From Ixodes scapularis (lineage: Eukaryota; Arthropoda; Arachnida; Ixodida; Ixodidae): a stretch of DNA of 64,000 bases. The stretch spans positions 17,547,085-17,611,084 of the forward strand of contig NW_024609839.1 in NCBI RefSeq assembly GCF_016920785.2, written 5' to 3'. Below the pieces are notes generated by a model. The model had not been told where the DNA came from, did not search any database, and saw only the letters and a list, made by a program, of their open reading frames with translations. Every line of letters begins with the position of its first letter. Position 1 is the first letter of the stretch. This document shows, piece by piece, positions 31,950-43,310 of this stretch. The translations under genes and the position numbers were made by a program.

Positions 31950-32810
31950 CTATGACCTGTCACGGTTCCGCGATCTTCCTCTAGTGTGTGTTTGAGGGTC
32001 TTTCTTAGGTGGGGCTTGTTGGCGCCACTTCCTGTTGCGCTCTTCCTCCCTTCGAGCGTGGTCTGCCTCTTGACGTGCTGGGCATTGGGGGTAGTTAGCT
32101 GGATGTTCCCCTCCACAGTTTTGACACTGAATCTCGCAGTTGTGGGGCGTGTTTCCCGATGATCCCGGTGGGTGCTTGGTTCCGCAGTTAAGACAGGTGG
32201 TGAAATGGGGTTTGTTGGGGCATACATCTGCTCGGTGGCCTATGACGGCGCAGATGTGACAGAAAAGGCTTCTGGGTCGGTAGGGGTATAGTCTCATGAC
32301 TACCCTACCGTAAAGAGCATATCGGGGAAGGCGGTTGCCCTCCAGGGTTATCAAAATAGTTTTTGACGATGCGATTCTTCGCGCTTGGAGGATCTTGGCT
32401 CCCTGGACCTCCAGTGAGCGTTGGATTATTTCGTCTGGGACAGACACTTGGATACCATTGATGACTCCCTTGATTGTGTCTTTTCCACTGGCTTGATAGA
32501 CGATCAAGCTGCGCGTTTGACCATGCATCTGGATTTCTTGGAGACGGAGAATCTTCTCCGCTGCCGACTGGCGGTAGGTGTCTATCGCGATAAGATTTTG
32601 GATCGTTCTTATCTTGATAAAGGTGTCTTTTCTTTCAGCCGAGTTGAGGCCGGCTGCTTGGAGAACGCTACTGCCGATTGTATCAGGCGGGAGGGTCCCC
32701 AGGGCCGTGCCGTCAGTGAACTTCATTACGACTGTGATGTTATCTTTCAGGCGTTGGTCGGGTCCGACCAATCGCCACTCCTGTTCCGACGGAGTCTCTT
32801 GAGTGTCCAT
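31950..32810 (-). CDS. LINE ORF1: RNA-binding protein with three zinc knuckles
   Basis: 286 codons starting ATG (MDTQETPSEQEW). ORF1 proteins of this LINE branch coat the element RNA and assist target-primed reverse transcription. Cysteine/histidine knuckles follow one another at residues 184-197 (CHICAVIGHRADVC, the CX2CX4HX4C form), 206-230 (CLNCGTKHPPG...CEIQC, expanded) and 229-243 (CQNCGGEHPANYPQC). The region before them (about residues 60-175) would be the RNA-recognition-like fold of such proteins, and the tail is basic (RGRSRNRDRS). It ends at a TAG (31950-31952), but the same frame continues open into the endonuclease region, so either ORF1 really ends here or the TAG is a point mutation in a longer basic tail. 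Confidence 0.85.
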   Translation of the reverse strand: MDTQETPSEQEWRLVGPDQRLKDNITVVMKFTDGTALGTLPPDTIGSSVLQAAGLNSAERKDTFIKIRTIQNLIAIDTYRQSAAEKILRLQEIQMHGQTRSLIVYQASGKDTIKGVINGIQVSVPDEIIQRSLEVQGAKILQARRIASSKTILITLEGNRLPRYALYGRVVMRLYPYRPRSLFCHICAVIGHRADVCPNKPHFTTCLNCGTKHPPGSSGNTPHNCEIQCQNCGGEHPANYPQCPARQEADHARREEERNRKWRQQAPPKKDPQTHTRGRSRNRDRS

Positions 32811-33057
32811 TCTGCAGGGTTTGGTGGTCTCGGGCGAGGACGGACGCAGCGTCCTTGCTTGAAGATATGCCTCTGACCGTGAGCGGTCGATGTCAAAACA
32901 CGACTGTGGAGTCTTCGCATGGGCCGCTGGGTGGCCGCCCAGTGCCGGGTGGTCTTATGTACCTCCCTGGCACAAATGTAGAGGATCCGTGGTGAGCTTT
33001 CGATGAAAAAGGAGAAAAATCGCGGAGCTCGGTGGACTCCCTTGTTGACTTTCACTC
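32811..33057 (-). promoter_or_regulatory. Probable LINE 5' leader / internal promoter region
   Basis: About 250 bp between the ORF1 start and the apparent 5' border, GC-rich, unlike the AT-rich flank beyond about 33060. LINEs of this kind carry their promoter inside the element. No specific promoter motif could be assigned; the call rests on position and composition. Confidence 0.4.
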
Positions 33058-33379
33058 GTCTTCGTCTTCTTTCCGAAAGAGGAGCCTATAGTGCCGTACA
33101 GTAAAGTAAATAAAGTTCCCAATGACCGATGGTTGCAGGATGTTTTCTCGGATCACTAGTTCGTAATATGATAGCTCTTTTTCACAGTAGTTTGCCCTCA
33201 GTTTTAGTGTGTGAACGATTTCTATAGTTATCAATGGCCTCATCTGAAGAAAAATATATAAAAGGTGTGAATTAGTTTCATGAAACTGGATCTCGGTCAC
33301 TTCTTGTACAGGGCATTGCAAAGTGAAGGCTTTGAAAAAGGACCCTACTTTTGGGAGGTGTTTCTTCTTTCTCAATAAA

Positions 33380-33720
33380 ATAATGCTATCCTTATTGGAA
33401 AACCCCAATATGAACAGCGTATTATGGATATTGGTAAACAATATATTTTTATTGTATTGCAATACAATATAGACAGTTATTGGAAAACATTACACTTATT
33501 GTATTGTATTACAATAAGGATTTGTTATGGGATTCCAATATCCATAATACGCTGAAAATATTGGAATCCAATACCGTATAAACCCTTATTGGACCCCATG
33601 TGTCATATGGAGATCCAATAAGGGTTAACGATTCTAATATACTCAGCATATCATGGATATTGGAATCCAATATATTATATCGGCTACCAATAAAACTATA
33701 TACGAGTTGGAATATCACGT
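33380..33720. repeat. Cluster of ATTGGAATCCAATA-like short palindromes
   Basis: TATTGGAATCCAATA occurs repeatedly with variants (ATTGGACCCCAT, GAGATCCAATAAGG, TTATTGTATTGCAATACAAT). The left part matches the reverse complement of 42230-42315 (TATCCTTATTGGAAAACCCC against TATCCCTATTGAAAAAGGCC, then CAATATGAAC in both). A dispersed palindromic repeat with no coding content. Confidence 0.65.
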
Positions 33721-34026
33721 TCAGCGCAACATTTCTCTGCAACGCAGTCTCTTCTCGTGTGTATTACTGAGTGATAAATAAAAAAAAATGTTGCTGTTGT
33801 CAAATTGTGAATAAAGAAGCAAAACACTGGACCTATCCATACCAAATATATTTAACATATTCCTGAACTGGAGGATCTGGCATTTACTGCAAAAGAAAGT
33901 TAATTGTTTAGGACTCTCATTCAAAAACGTGATGTTTGAAAAGAGAATGTGAAATCTTCACCTTAATGAAAACAGCACCTGCTAGCTGTAGCCATATAGA
34001 AACTGCAAAATAAAAATTTTAATTAG

Positions 34027-35112
34027 TTTGCGACAAGTAGCAATCCTTCACCAAGCTGGATAGATTCAAAATTATGTCTGCGTATGATTGTGGAAAAATA
34101 AGCTTCAATGCCACTGCCACATGTCATTCTGAGCTCGGTCAATTAAAGATACGTATCCGCTCGTCTGGCTTCACTATTCCTGCTTCGCACCTAACTAGAG
34201 TATCTGGAATGCTCACCTTTTAGGAAAAACGAACTGGTGCTTGCTTGCTTGTAGGTCGTGGAAACTGGAAGAGAGATCTGCGGCTAGTTGCGTCCAAGTA
34301 GCAGTTACTTTGAGTAGCCACGTAAAGTACACTAAGTCTGAAAGATTCAAAATTACATGCGCGGGACATAGATATCCTCTTGCGACGTAACTGGGCACGT
34401 GTTAATGTCGCCCGCTTGTATTACAGAAAAATAAGCTTCAATGCAGGAGCTCCCAGTCGTTCTGAGCTCCGTCAATTAAAAATGCTGTACCGGTCGTATG
34501 GCTTCAGTATTCCTGCTTCGGGAATCTAGAATTCTCACCTTTGAAGAAAAGCAAACTGGGACCTGCTGGCTCTTAGGCTGTGGAAACTGCCAGAAAGATT
34601 TGCGATTAGCTGCGTCCAAGTATCAATTTCTTTGACCAGCCACCTACAGCACACTAAGCCGGATAAATCCAAAATTACATGTGCGTGACATAATATGCCT
34701 TTTGTGACAAAACTGGGCACACGGTTTGTCGCCTACAGCAACACTGAAGCCAGACAGACAAGCGGTACGGCACCTTTAATTGACGGAGCTCAGAACGAGT
34801 AGGGACGCTATCACTGAAGCTTGTTTTGCTGCAATACACACGTGTATTGCAGCAAAACAAGCTTCAGTGAAAGCGTCCCCAGTCGCTCTGTCAATTAAAT
34901 ATGCCGTACCGCTTGTCTGGCTTCAGTATTGCTGCTTCAGAGCAATCTAGAAAATCTAGAATCCTCACCTTTGAACGAGAACGAGCTGGCGCCGGCTGGC
35001 TTGTGGGCCATGGAAACTGCAAGAGAGATTTGCGATTAGTTACGTCCAAGTAACAATTTTTTTGAGTAGCCACCTACAGCACACGCAAAATTACATGCAC
35101 GGGACACAGATG
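34027..35112. repeat. Tandem repeat, ~333-bp unit, about 3 copies
   Basis: AAGCTTCAATG marks the unit near 34100 and 34433 (spacing 333). Shared blocks are GAGCTCnGTCAATTAAA, GGCTTCAnTATTCCTGCTTC, CTGTGGAAACTG/CGTGGAAACTG, TGCGTCCAAGTA and CAAAATTACATG. The third copy is near 34859, displaced by about 93 bp that form an inverted duplication of the unit itself. Not coding. Confidence 0.85.
34745..34935. repeat. Fold-back within the tandem repeat
   Basis: The inner arms 34811-34839 and 34842-34870 are exact 29-bp reverse complements around a 2-nt centre (starting TCACTGAAGCTTG). Homology with small indels extends outward on both sides: ACTGAAGCCAGACAGACAAG on the left against CTTGTCTGGCTTCAGT on the right. 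One repeat unit has been copied in inverted orientation next to itself. Confidence 0.9.
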
Positions 35113-38100
35113 CCTAATGCGACGGAACTCCCTTCGTCCTTGTTTTCTGTTAACTCTGCTCACCTTCACCACTCGCCTCCAATTTCTGCGCTACTTCTTT
35201 AATCTCGATTCCCTGGTTCCCAAAGGCCATGCCATGGCTTGCGCCAGTCACGGATCTGTCAGCTCTGCGACTGGCGCTATTGTGGCAAAGACGCCACAGC
35301 ACCTGGCGCTTGATGTGCTCTTTAAATATTTTGAGCACGGCTCAAAACAGGTGGATGGGTGTCTGGTATGCCCTTTGCTTATTTGCGGATCGTTCCGAAT
35401 CAGAGGGTAGGCGCTTCTGCGACCTGCGCGCATGCTCGGTATTTTACAATAGTTGAAACCGAACTCTGCAGGAATCTTGAAACATAAAAAACATAATATG
35501 CACGCCAAAAGGCATAGCAAATGAAACACCCACCATCTATCTATTTTCATTTCTTGTCCGCAAGAAGCTGTCGTATATGTAGCCTCAATTGCTTAAGCCG
35601 TTCCTCCCTAGTGTCCCGGTTGGGTCTCGTCCTGATGAATTGTCGGTGGACACCTGAGGAGCGGTCAACATCAGATTAGACCTTTTTGAGACAGAACCAT
35701 ATACTTGCTGAGAGGAAGTACACCCAAACGAATCTCAGGCATGTCATTTATAGTGCGTTTTAAATTGAGACGCATGATGTAAAATGACACGTCAATACTG
35801 ACGCACCCCTTTTGCGAACCCAAAATTTTGAAGGCCTTGTACCCCTCGCTAGGGGGACAAGGCACATGAATCCCGGCATGTGGATGAAATTTTTACCTTA
35901 ACATCCCGACTCAATGCCCATCCCTGAATATTCGACCACCGCACTTTTAGAAAAAAATATATTTTTTTTAGAAAACACCGAGTCATCTACCACCCCTACA
36001 AACGCCTGAACCAAGCAAACTCGTACCGTGGCTTGTTTGCTCCGTGCCGCCCCCGAGTTAATTCGGGCTGACAATGTTTTTTTTTTTTTTCAAATTGAAC
36101 CCACATTCTTAGTTTTGGTTTGTCTTGTAGAAGCAGGTGGATACATTTATCAAGCTTCCTCCCCATGCGCTTCTGAGTCAACATTTTTGCAATGGCCAAC
36201 CCCCGGGCTTTGATTTTGCACTCCTTGATGAATGCTGAAACTCATATAGGCGGGCAATAGCTCGCCTTGAAAATACTTGCTTTTGGTGTCCGAAAACAAA
36301 CTCGTGTTCCTGATTGGCTGCCACTTGCTGCCAAGAATTGCTGCACATATCCTAAAGATTAGTCTAACACAGATGCTTTGGCCGAACAGAATACAAACGT
36401 CTGATACAAACCACACAAAGCAGGAAATAGTGTGTGCGAGAGATGAAAAAAGTCCCAAGTGGAGAGGCTCGTTCTGTTTCAAGTTAGTCAAATAATGAAG
36501 CTCATTTTGCTAAAACAATGCATATTTGCTAAAAAAAGTATCTATATTTTGCCCCATTTAGCAGAGTTTACTGCCAAGGGTACCTGCACACCAGAATAAG
36601 TCAGAATTAGTCCGTTTCTTTTTTTCTTCTTTTGATGACCGACAACAGAATCCTAAACAGGTGATGAAACAAAATATGAACCCAGCAAGACAGGCTAGTT
36701 TGCCTTGATGCAAGCACAGTGCCTCCGCCAACGAAATGAGGTTCTATTCTTTATCACTTGTCATATTTGGTGGGAATAGTAAAGTAAATGAAAATGAGGC
36801 AATCGCTCTTGCAGCCGACAGCTGAAAACAAAATTCATATACCTCGATGAACGACCTGGAAATAAAATTGGGTGGTGGCCAAGTGGTTTAAGGTGTCAAA
36901 TTTCAAACTTACAGACTGTAGTTTTGGTTTAAGTGCTCCTGGTGTATATTTTTTTCCTTATAACTATATTTACATTGTTTTTTTGTATTTTTGAGGCACA
37001 AGTACCTAATTTATACTCTAATTCACCTTTAGAAGCGTTTTAATTACACTCCATGCCTTTCTAGTGCTCGTAATTGATTCTTAGTGAAAGCGGTCTTAAA
37101 TTTTTCTTTTCTTGCTGTCGCTGCTGCTTGCTTTCTCACCTTTAGAATGCTGACAACTCGACACAAAAGTAATAAAAAATGTGTTTAAAATGTCATGAAG
37201 ATCAGCATTTCCAAGCTGTACCCCTTCTTCATGCCCCGACCATGCCACCATACCATAGCTGAGTACAGTGACAAATGGTCCCAGGTTTGTCACCCGACCG
37301 TATAGGGGCTTACGGTGTGGCACGACTCATGCAGCACCTATGCTTCGCGAGGGAGCCACTGAGCGAGGTGTGACACACTAGAGCTGTGCAAGCCACAGCT
37401 TTACAGCCTGCAAAGCACGGGAAGATCCCTCTCCCTTTGCAGAGGTGGCATTAGCTCACCGAGAAGCTATTGCAAGCACTAGAAAGCCACAGAGTGTGAA
37501 TAAAAGCACTTCTGAAAATGTATTAGTGTGTAAATTATGCATCTACACGTTAAAACTTAAAAAAAGTATATATGTATATATATATATCATTTTAAATACT
37601 AAAAAAGGCAAAAAAGAAAAAAAATGTTTCCAGGTGGGCTTGCACCCGGAGCTCCACGGCCCTCTAATTCAGTTTCCTAAAGCCCGCTTCAGAGGGAACA
37701 ATTTCGTCCAGCAACTTCATGTCGCAACACCAGCAACACGGGCCGCCCGCGCTCACATGCAGCAACCGAATTGCTACGACTTGCCATCATCATCATGAAA
37801 TTTTATTTTTCTTACAGTATGTAGACGCACAGTTATATCCTAAAAACATGTCTTTATATCTTTAAATTGCGCTGAGAATACTTGCACATCTTTTTGAAAC
37901 AGTTTATTTTCAAAAATGATCCATTTCAAACCAGAACTAAGTCCTCAGTCCTCATCATCACGGCCACAGGGGTTTCATGTGAAAATATTGCATTCCTGAT
38001 TGGCTGCTGCCGCTTCAAACATCTCCAAGTAGTGAGAGTTGCTCGTCCATTTCGAGCCGGACCCGATCTCAGCAATTCGTGTCGATCTAGGGAAAAGTAG

Positions 38101-38460
38101 AGAATAACCCGCCAGCAGCCCCAAAATTGCTGGAAAGGTTGCCCCGTCTGAAGCGATCCTATACTCTGTTTCATACATAGATTGCAACGCAGTCAAAGCT
38201 AGCGCACCGGTTTCCATTGCTGACCGTGCTTACGTTCGCCCCATAATATAGTGCGTCCCCTGCAAAAACATTTTAAAAAGTCGGAAAATGTGCTTCCTCG
38301 GGGCTAGTAACTGATAGTGGCGTTATGATTTCAACGGAGCACAAATGTGTTTCAAGAAAAAGGAAAAGATAATGTAAACCACCTTAAATTGTTTTCGTGT
38401 TCATCCGTGTGGCAGCCGCTGTGGGTTTTCGGGTTGTGTGGCACTGGCTGGTTTTGAGAA
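35113..38460. other. No supported gene
   Basis: Several fragments look weakly coding, for example a minus-strand frame at 38217-37975 (ETGALALTALQSMYETEYRI) and a plus-strand TTCCTGATTGGCTGC motif occurring at both 36307 and 37995, suggesting a second dispersed repeat. None can be named or extended. Confidence 0.45.
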
Positions 38461-38865
38461 GATGGCGTCCTACGCAGCAAGCTCAAGTACCTCTCCTGCT
38501 CGGATGTTTTCGAAGACTCGTTGTACGAAAATCTTGAAAGAGTGCAAGCAGATGATCTCCAATGTGTACGGAAGTATAAGAACACATTCCCCGGAGAATT
38601 CGGTCGTGAAGTCCTGGAGACGGCCAGTAACGACACTGGAGTGTGCCCTGTACTGTCGCGAAGTGCAAGGCGCAGTGCCTATCTGGCAAGGTGGCGTCCC
38701 CGAAGCAAAGACCTCGCAACGTGAAAGTTTCGAGCACGGGGACCGTCAAGCATGACGAGTTCACACAGAACGCCATTCGCCTGAAGGTGCATCGCAAGTG
38801 CCCCAAGAGGGAGATTCCTACCCTTGACAGCTATTTCAAAATAAACTGTACAGGCAACAACTATT
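38461..38865 (+). pseudogene. Frame-broken coding relic, protein unrecognised
   Basis: A protein-like reading begins ATGGCGTCCTACGCAGC (MASYAA), shifts by one base near 38476 into LKYLSCSDVFEDSLYENLER and VQADDLQCVRKYKNTFPGEF, and shifts again around 38640-38680 into GTVKHDEFTQNAIRLKVHRK and CPKREIPTLDSYFK. Each part has coding-like composition (mixed charged and hydrophobic residues, third-position GC), and switching frames keeps a continuous protein-like text, which is unlike random sequence. No intron signal is needed, so it may be a processed pseudogene or the remnant of a mobile-element gene. I do not recognise the family. Confidence 0.45.
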
Positions 38866-40879
38866 GTCGATTAACGTCTTATTATAAATTTTGGGACAAG
38901 GCCGCTATCAGGGCGATTTCTCATTCCACGCTGCACGAAAGAAAAATATAACTCGGTGCTGGAGGCAAATAACACTTGCAAAGCGGCAGACCAGATGGTA
39001 GAAATCTGGCCTCTCGGCGACTTATAAATAAAAATCAAGAAGGAGGAACTGAAATATGCACGTCGTCAATGCGCACAATCTTGCACGAAAAGTATGTCTA
39101 AAAAGGGAAAAAAAAAAAAACACTTTGCGCGTAAAATTGGTTCGAACCACGGCCACCGAGACGTCAATATCGCCAGAGCAGCGCCTTCTACCACTCGTCC
39201 ACGAAACGCGCGGAGTAACACTTTTTCTATTTTTTCATGCGCACCACTTTAGTACCTTTGACAGCGTTGCACGCTAAGTATGAAACAGAGTATAAGACAC
39301 CCTATTGTCTGGTACAGAGACCATTTTGTGAACGCTTGGGTGTTTAAACGATGTACTACACATCTTACAAAAAGAAAAAAACAAAAAACATTGGGTGTTT
39401 AAAGGTTGTACTACCCTTTTTTCAATAGAAAAAAGCAACAATAAAAAAAAACGCATTTCAGACAAAAAGCTAAGGAAACGGAATGTACCATTATGTTCAG
39501 TGAAGTTTGGTGACAAGACTCGGGACTCGAGCAGGAATGCAGTTATCCTTGGTCTGATCCCATGAGACTGTCTTGCTGTCTTTGCTGGGGTTTATCTAAC
39601 TGAAGTACCAGTACGAAAAATAGAACACATGTGCATAACACTCATTATTCACAAGAAAATTTGTCAATGTCCAAAATGCCCCATGAAGAAAATTATGCGA
39701 GGAATTTTAAGGCTGCGTTGGCCGAGTCACCTCTCGTGGCCAATGTTTCATAGCAACTTTAATTGTAGTGAACAGTTATAGGGTATATTACGAACAAAGT
39801 GCAATTCGGTTTTGTAGGAAACTATAACACACAAAACGACAGTTGAATACAGTATGTTGAGACACCTCTAAACAAACTCCAGGGTTTCATGGCGCCTCCT
39901 TCAGATACCTGATGTTGAACATGAAATATGTGCACCAAGGAGTGAGCAAACAGCGACTTCAGATTTGTCTCTAACACCAGCGACATGTCGACAAGGAGTG
40001 CAACGTGTAGAAGGTCGTCTAGAAGTGTGCCAAGATGAAAAAGCAAGATGTAACGATATCAGAATAAGAACACACCAACGAGGCACCATTGTGGTGAGAC
40101 AATCTACGATGTAGTGACAGTAATCGGGAGTAGTCAACCGACGTACGGCCGCGATTTACTTTGCGGCGACTAAAATGAAACATGGCAAAAAAAAAAAATT
40201 AAATTGAGAAAACGCGTTTTTTTTTTTTAAGATTATTTGTTGAGCGCAGCCGGTAGCAGAGCAGTTGGGCGGCGTCACAAAAATCTGACAGACTCGCTAG
40301 CTTTTCTCAACTTCGTACGGTGCCTGTCGGCACCACAGATGAATGGTCGGCACTCTTAGTCTACCAGGGAAGAAAAAAGTACGAGCTCAGAGCCCAGCGT
40401 CGATCGCGACTTTCGTAAAGAGAAGCTCCGGTAACACTTCGGCGACTCGTGAGCGTTAAACAACGCCTCTTCGAACGAGCCCACGAATCCAACACGTCGA
40501 ACGGTTTGCGCCGGTAAGCACGCTGGGAGCCAGGGGGCTGGAGGTTGGATATCCGAAAGAGACGAGGCGCTGGTTTCTACGTCTATTTCGCACATGAGAT
40601 AACAAGATCGCGAAGCTAGCCGAGTGTATACACTGACTGACGTTACATCAGAGTACACGCAGTCGAAATGACATCTGCAAGAGAGCACAGCCAGACGCTT
40701 TCAGCAGGGGACGCATGCGTTCAAATAAGCTGCGATTTCAAAACATCATGTCTCCCTTCTGTCCTTCAGTGTTCACTTTGATCTGTGTATACCAAAGCAC
40801 TCAATGCTGCAAGTAATAAAGTCATCTATACGTACCTTTCGAAGCGAGTGAAAGTGCGTTGGTTTCATTTGGAACCCAC
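38866..40879. other. No supported gene
   Basis: Contains short A- and T-tracts (near 39107, 40187, 40219) and no recognisable coding or repeat content. Confidence 0.5.
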
Positions 40880-41170
40880 AAGCAAAGTGCGCGACGAACT
40901 TGACCAGCTGTCATCCGTCGGTCCCGCCATCGCCGCCGTCTCGCCGGGTTGGTGCGGTCGCGGTCGCTGCGCAATGGCGCAATCGCGCAATCTCGGCGGC
41001 TCGGCTAGACTTGGCTGGATCGGCGGATTCGGCCACTCGGCGGCTCGCTCAGCCGCTCGTCTGGCTCGATGGGCTACTCGGGGCTCGCTCGGCTCGCCTC
41101 CCTTCGGAATTCGAACTGCCTCCGAAGCTCGAGCGCTCGAGCTTTCGCGCGCGCGGGTTGACGATGGAAA
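40880..41170. other. CpG- and GGCTCG-rich block
   Basis: A short GC-rich island in AT-rich surroundings, with many CpGs and imperfect GGCTCG/GGCGGCTCGG repetition. It gives open frames of 117-136 codons with Ala/Arg-rich biased products that are unlikely to be real. It could be a promoter-type island or a decayed low-complexity repeat; no start-site motif or adjoining exon was found. Confidence 0.45.
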
Positions 41171-41899
41171 CTTTTTTTATAAAACGAGTCTGTAACGTAT
41201 CGTTTGATGGCGCAAATGCACGTATTTTTCCCGTCGTTTTTTACAATGTGTGAATCTTGCGAAACAGGCGACGAAGAGTGGTGGGTGAAATGTGCTCGTG
41301 TGGGGTTGTGGATTTTGGGTACGACGTAGGATTACCCAGAAAGGTGGGTCAATATCGATAAATGTGCGGGTAAGAAGCACGTGACCTGTCAAGCCCATTA
41401 ATCCTCATTATTTTATCGTGCGAACTGACATTGTCACGTATCGCGTTCGATTTGGGTTCCAACGTCGGTAACCTAACTTTTGTTGCATTAAAACTGCAAT
41501 AAACATTTGTTTGAAAACGATCACTCCAATGAGCACGTCGTTATTGGGCTTTCTCATTGAAAGGTAGGTCGCGGGTGTCCCAGCTAGTTAGTCTGAATGG
41601 TTTGGTGGTTGTCTAGCATTTCAAGCGCTCGATGCTGTGTGTACTGTGTGCCGTACGTTCACTTGCGCTTTCGATCAATGTGAATGTGTTTGCAACGCGG
41701 AACGTTTGTGTTCTGTGTGTATCCACCTCCAATATCGTTCTCTCTCGTATTGCCGTATGGTAACTCCTGCTGTTCTACGATATCATTCACGCGATGTCGT
41801 ATATGTGGGCGTACCGATATCCACATGTTGCCTCACGGGCGATCAATACTGTGTTACGTATCCTCTTAGTCCGCGGTATATGCCGACGTAATTCATGTT

Positions 41900-42315
41900 G
41901 GTAACTTTGAATTCGTTCTGAGATTTATCCACGCGATATTGTATTCCGCTTTGGGCCCGTGATCGACGACCGATATTTATATATCGTGTGGCCGCACAGT
42001 ATGTCCATGTCGGTCACCAATATGCACGCGGTGTCGTATTCTATTCCAATAACCGTAAGTTCTGTCGGAATATTGTGCTTCGATATCATGTTGTATACCA
42101 ATAACCGCAAGTTATATCGGGATATTGTGCTCCAATATCCTGTTGTATACCAATAACCGCATACTATATCTGGATATCGTGCTCCGATATGAATTCCCAT
42201 CGTGGGTGCTGGGTTAATCGGATAACAATAAGTTTTTATCGGTTTCCACCAACTTTATTGGAATACAATATTTCCAATAAGCCGAGTTCATATTGGCCTT
42301 TTTCAATAGGGATAT
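41900..42315. repeat. 52-bp tandem repeat and related palindromic sequence
   Basis: CCAATAACCG begins units at about 42046, 42098 and 42150 (spacing 52), each with ATATTGTGCT and GTTGTATACC. Upstream, degenerate CGATATC/GTCGTAT pieces suggest further decayed units. 42230-42315 is the inverted relative of 33380-33460. Confidence 0.8.
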
Positions 42316-42319
42316 GTTT

Positions 42320-42802
42320 TTAATAGAAATGAATGCCGAAATAGAGTATAACGGGGTTAGAAAACATGACTGCGCTTTGAAGACAGGAACATAGGAAGAA
42401 CAGACACCACAGAGCGCAAACTTTCACCTGATTTAATTCAAGAGCCTCAGCATAGAAAAACACTGCGTCACCGCACGACATCTCAACCACTCCGTGGCCC
42501 CGCGGTGACCGCAAATACGCTAGCTCCTTATCCGCCAAATCAATGGACACCACACTGACACAACACGTGCCGGAACTATTTATTGCGTCAGCCTCCATAA
42601 TATTTCTAATTGTCAGCTTTGTGCCTAGCGAGAACAGTAGAAGAAGCAAACAAAGTGCAATCATATTTTTTAACGTACCATACCAACTTGCCCAACAACC
42701 AGCACTTACAACAGGGTACCCAAATATAAAAAAAGAAATCGAAGGTGGAGTTTTCTTCTTTTTATTCCCTTCGGTATTTTTGTTGTCTGATTTCTTCCCC
42801 AA
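42320..42802 (-). CDS. 160-codon ORF with hydrophobic segments, unknown
   Basis: Starts MGKKSDNKNTEGNKKKKTPP. It has a hydrophobic run (MIALCLLLLLFSLG) near residue 50 and another near the C-terminus (ALWCLFFLCSCL). The middle (LADKELAYLRSPRGHGVVEM) reads most like real coding sequence. Its first ~25 codons lie in the inverted arm shared with 24.8 kb, where the counterpart is not open. The product is not recognised, no splice or promoter evidence supports it, and long frames arise by chance at this rate. Confidence 0.2.
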   Translation of the reverse strand: MGKKSDNKNTEGNKKKKTPPSISFFIFGYPVVSAGCWASWYGTLKNMIALCLLLLLFSLGTKLTIRNIMEADAINSSGTCCVSVVSIDLADKELAYLRSPRGHGVVEMSCGDAVFFYAEALELNQVKVCALWCLFFLCSCLQSAVMFSNPVILYFGIHFY

Positions 42803-43310
42803 ATTTGCCTAAATATATCCTGACTCTCGTATCACTCAGATATCTTATTTATTTTTAAATGATAGCCATCTATAAGTAGAATACTGACCGCAAATTATAT
42901 AATAATGAATAAATTATTTTATGAGATACAGGCCTCCCAATTTCGCGATTTGTCGTTCGAGCAGGCCTGTTTGGCAATTTTTAGACAAATAAATAAAACT
43001 TAAATAAATATGATTACTTTATATTACAAGCAAGCTGTTCCAATAGTTTGCGTCTAAAATGTATTAGAACATTCCTAAAGTTATCATTCTAGTTATTCAC
43101 CCTCAAACGTCTCCCCTCCATCAGTGCGCGTTTATGCAACTGTCCACCTCTTCAAGCCTTACGATTTTTCCTGTCCCCAAATATCTTTTCTTTGTTTAAA
43201 CTAAGTTTGGATTCATTTATTCCAGGTACTAGACAATAGCCTATAAAAACATCAGTTGATTTAAAAATGTCGACCAGCCACCCTTTGGTCGATCTTATGT
43301 GAAGTCACCC
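42740..43310 (-). repeat. Non-satellite part of the right inverted arm
   Basis: Reverse complement of 24246-24870: CGTATCACTCAGATATC, GATACAGGCCTCCC, GTTTGCGTCTAAA, CACCTCTTCAAGCCTTACG, AAAACATCAGTTGAT and CAGCCACCCTTTGGTCGATC all match in inverted order. Divergence is visible, with scattered substitutions and small indels. Confidence 0.85.

Larger units (their letters stand above)
27425..33057 (-). mobile_element. Near full-length non-LTR retrotransposon (I-superfamily type LINE)
   Basis: A 5.6-kb minus-strand element with the order: 5' leader (about 33057-32811), ORF1 with zinc knuckles, apurinic-type endonuclease, reverse transcriptase, RNase H, C-terminal Cys/His region, and a short 3' end with AATAAAG (27457-27451) running into (TC)n on that strand. 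RNase H plus a knuckle-bearing ORF1 points to the I/LOA/R1-like branch; the exact clade needs a tree. The 5' border is approximate and no target duplication was identified. One in-frame stop and two frameshifts interrupt the coding sequence, so this copy is not autonomous as read, though the lesions are few and the insertion looks fairly young. Confidence 0.93.

Noticed and set aside
31706..32227. 173-codon frame overlapping LINE ORF1 as a separate protein
   Set aside because: Out-of-frame reading of ORF1 and the following in-frame region; the knuckle motifs are only in the ORF1 frame.
40785..41195. 136-codon frame over the GC-rich block
   Set aside because: Ala/Arg/Gly-biased text produced by GGCTCG repetition.
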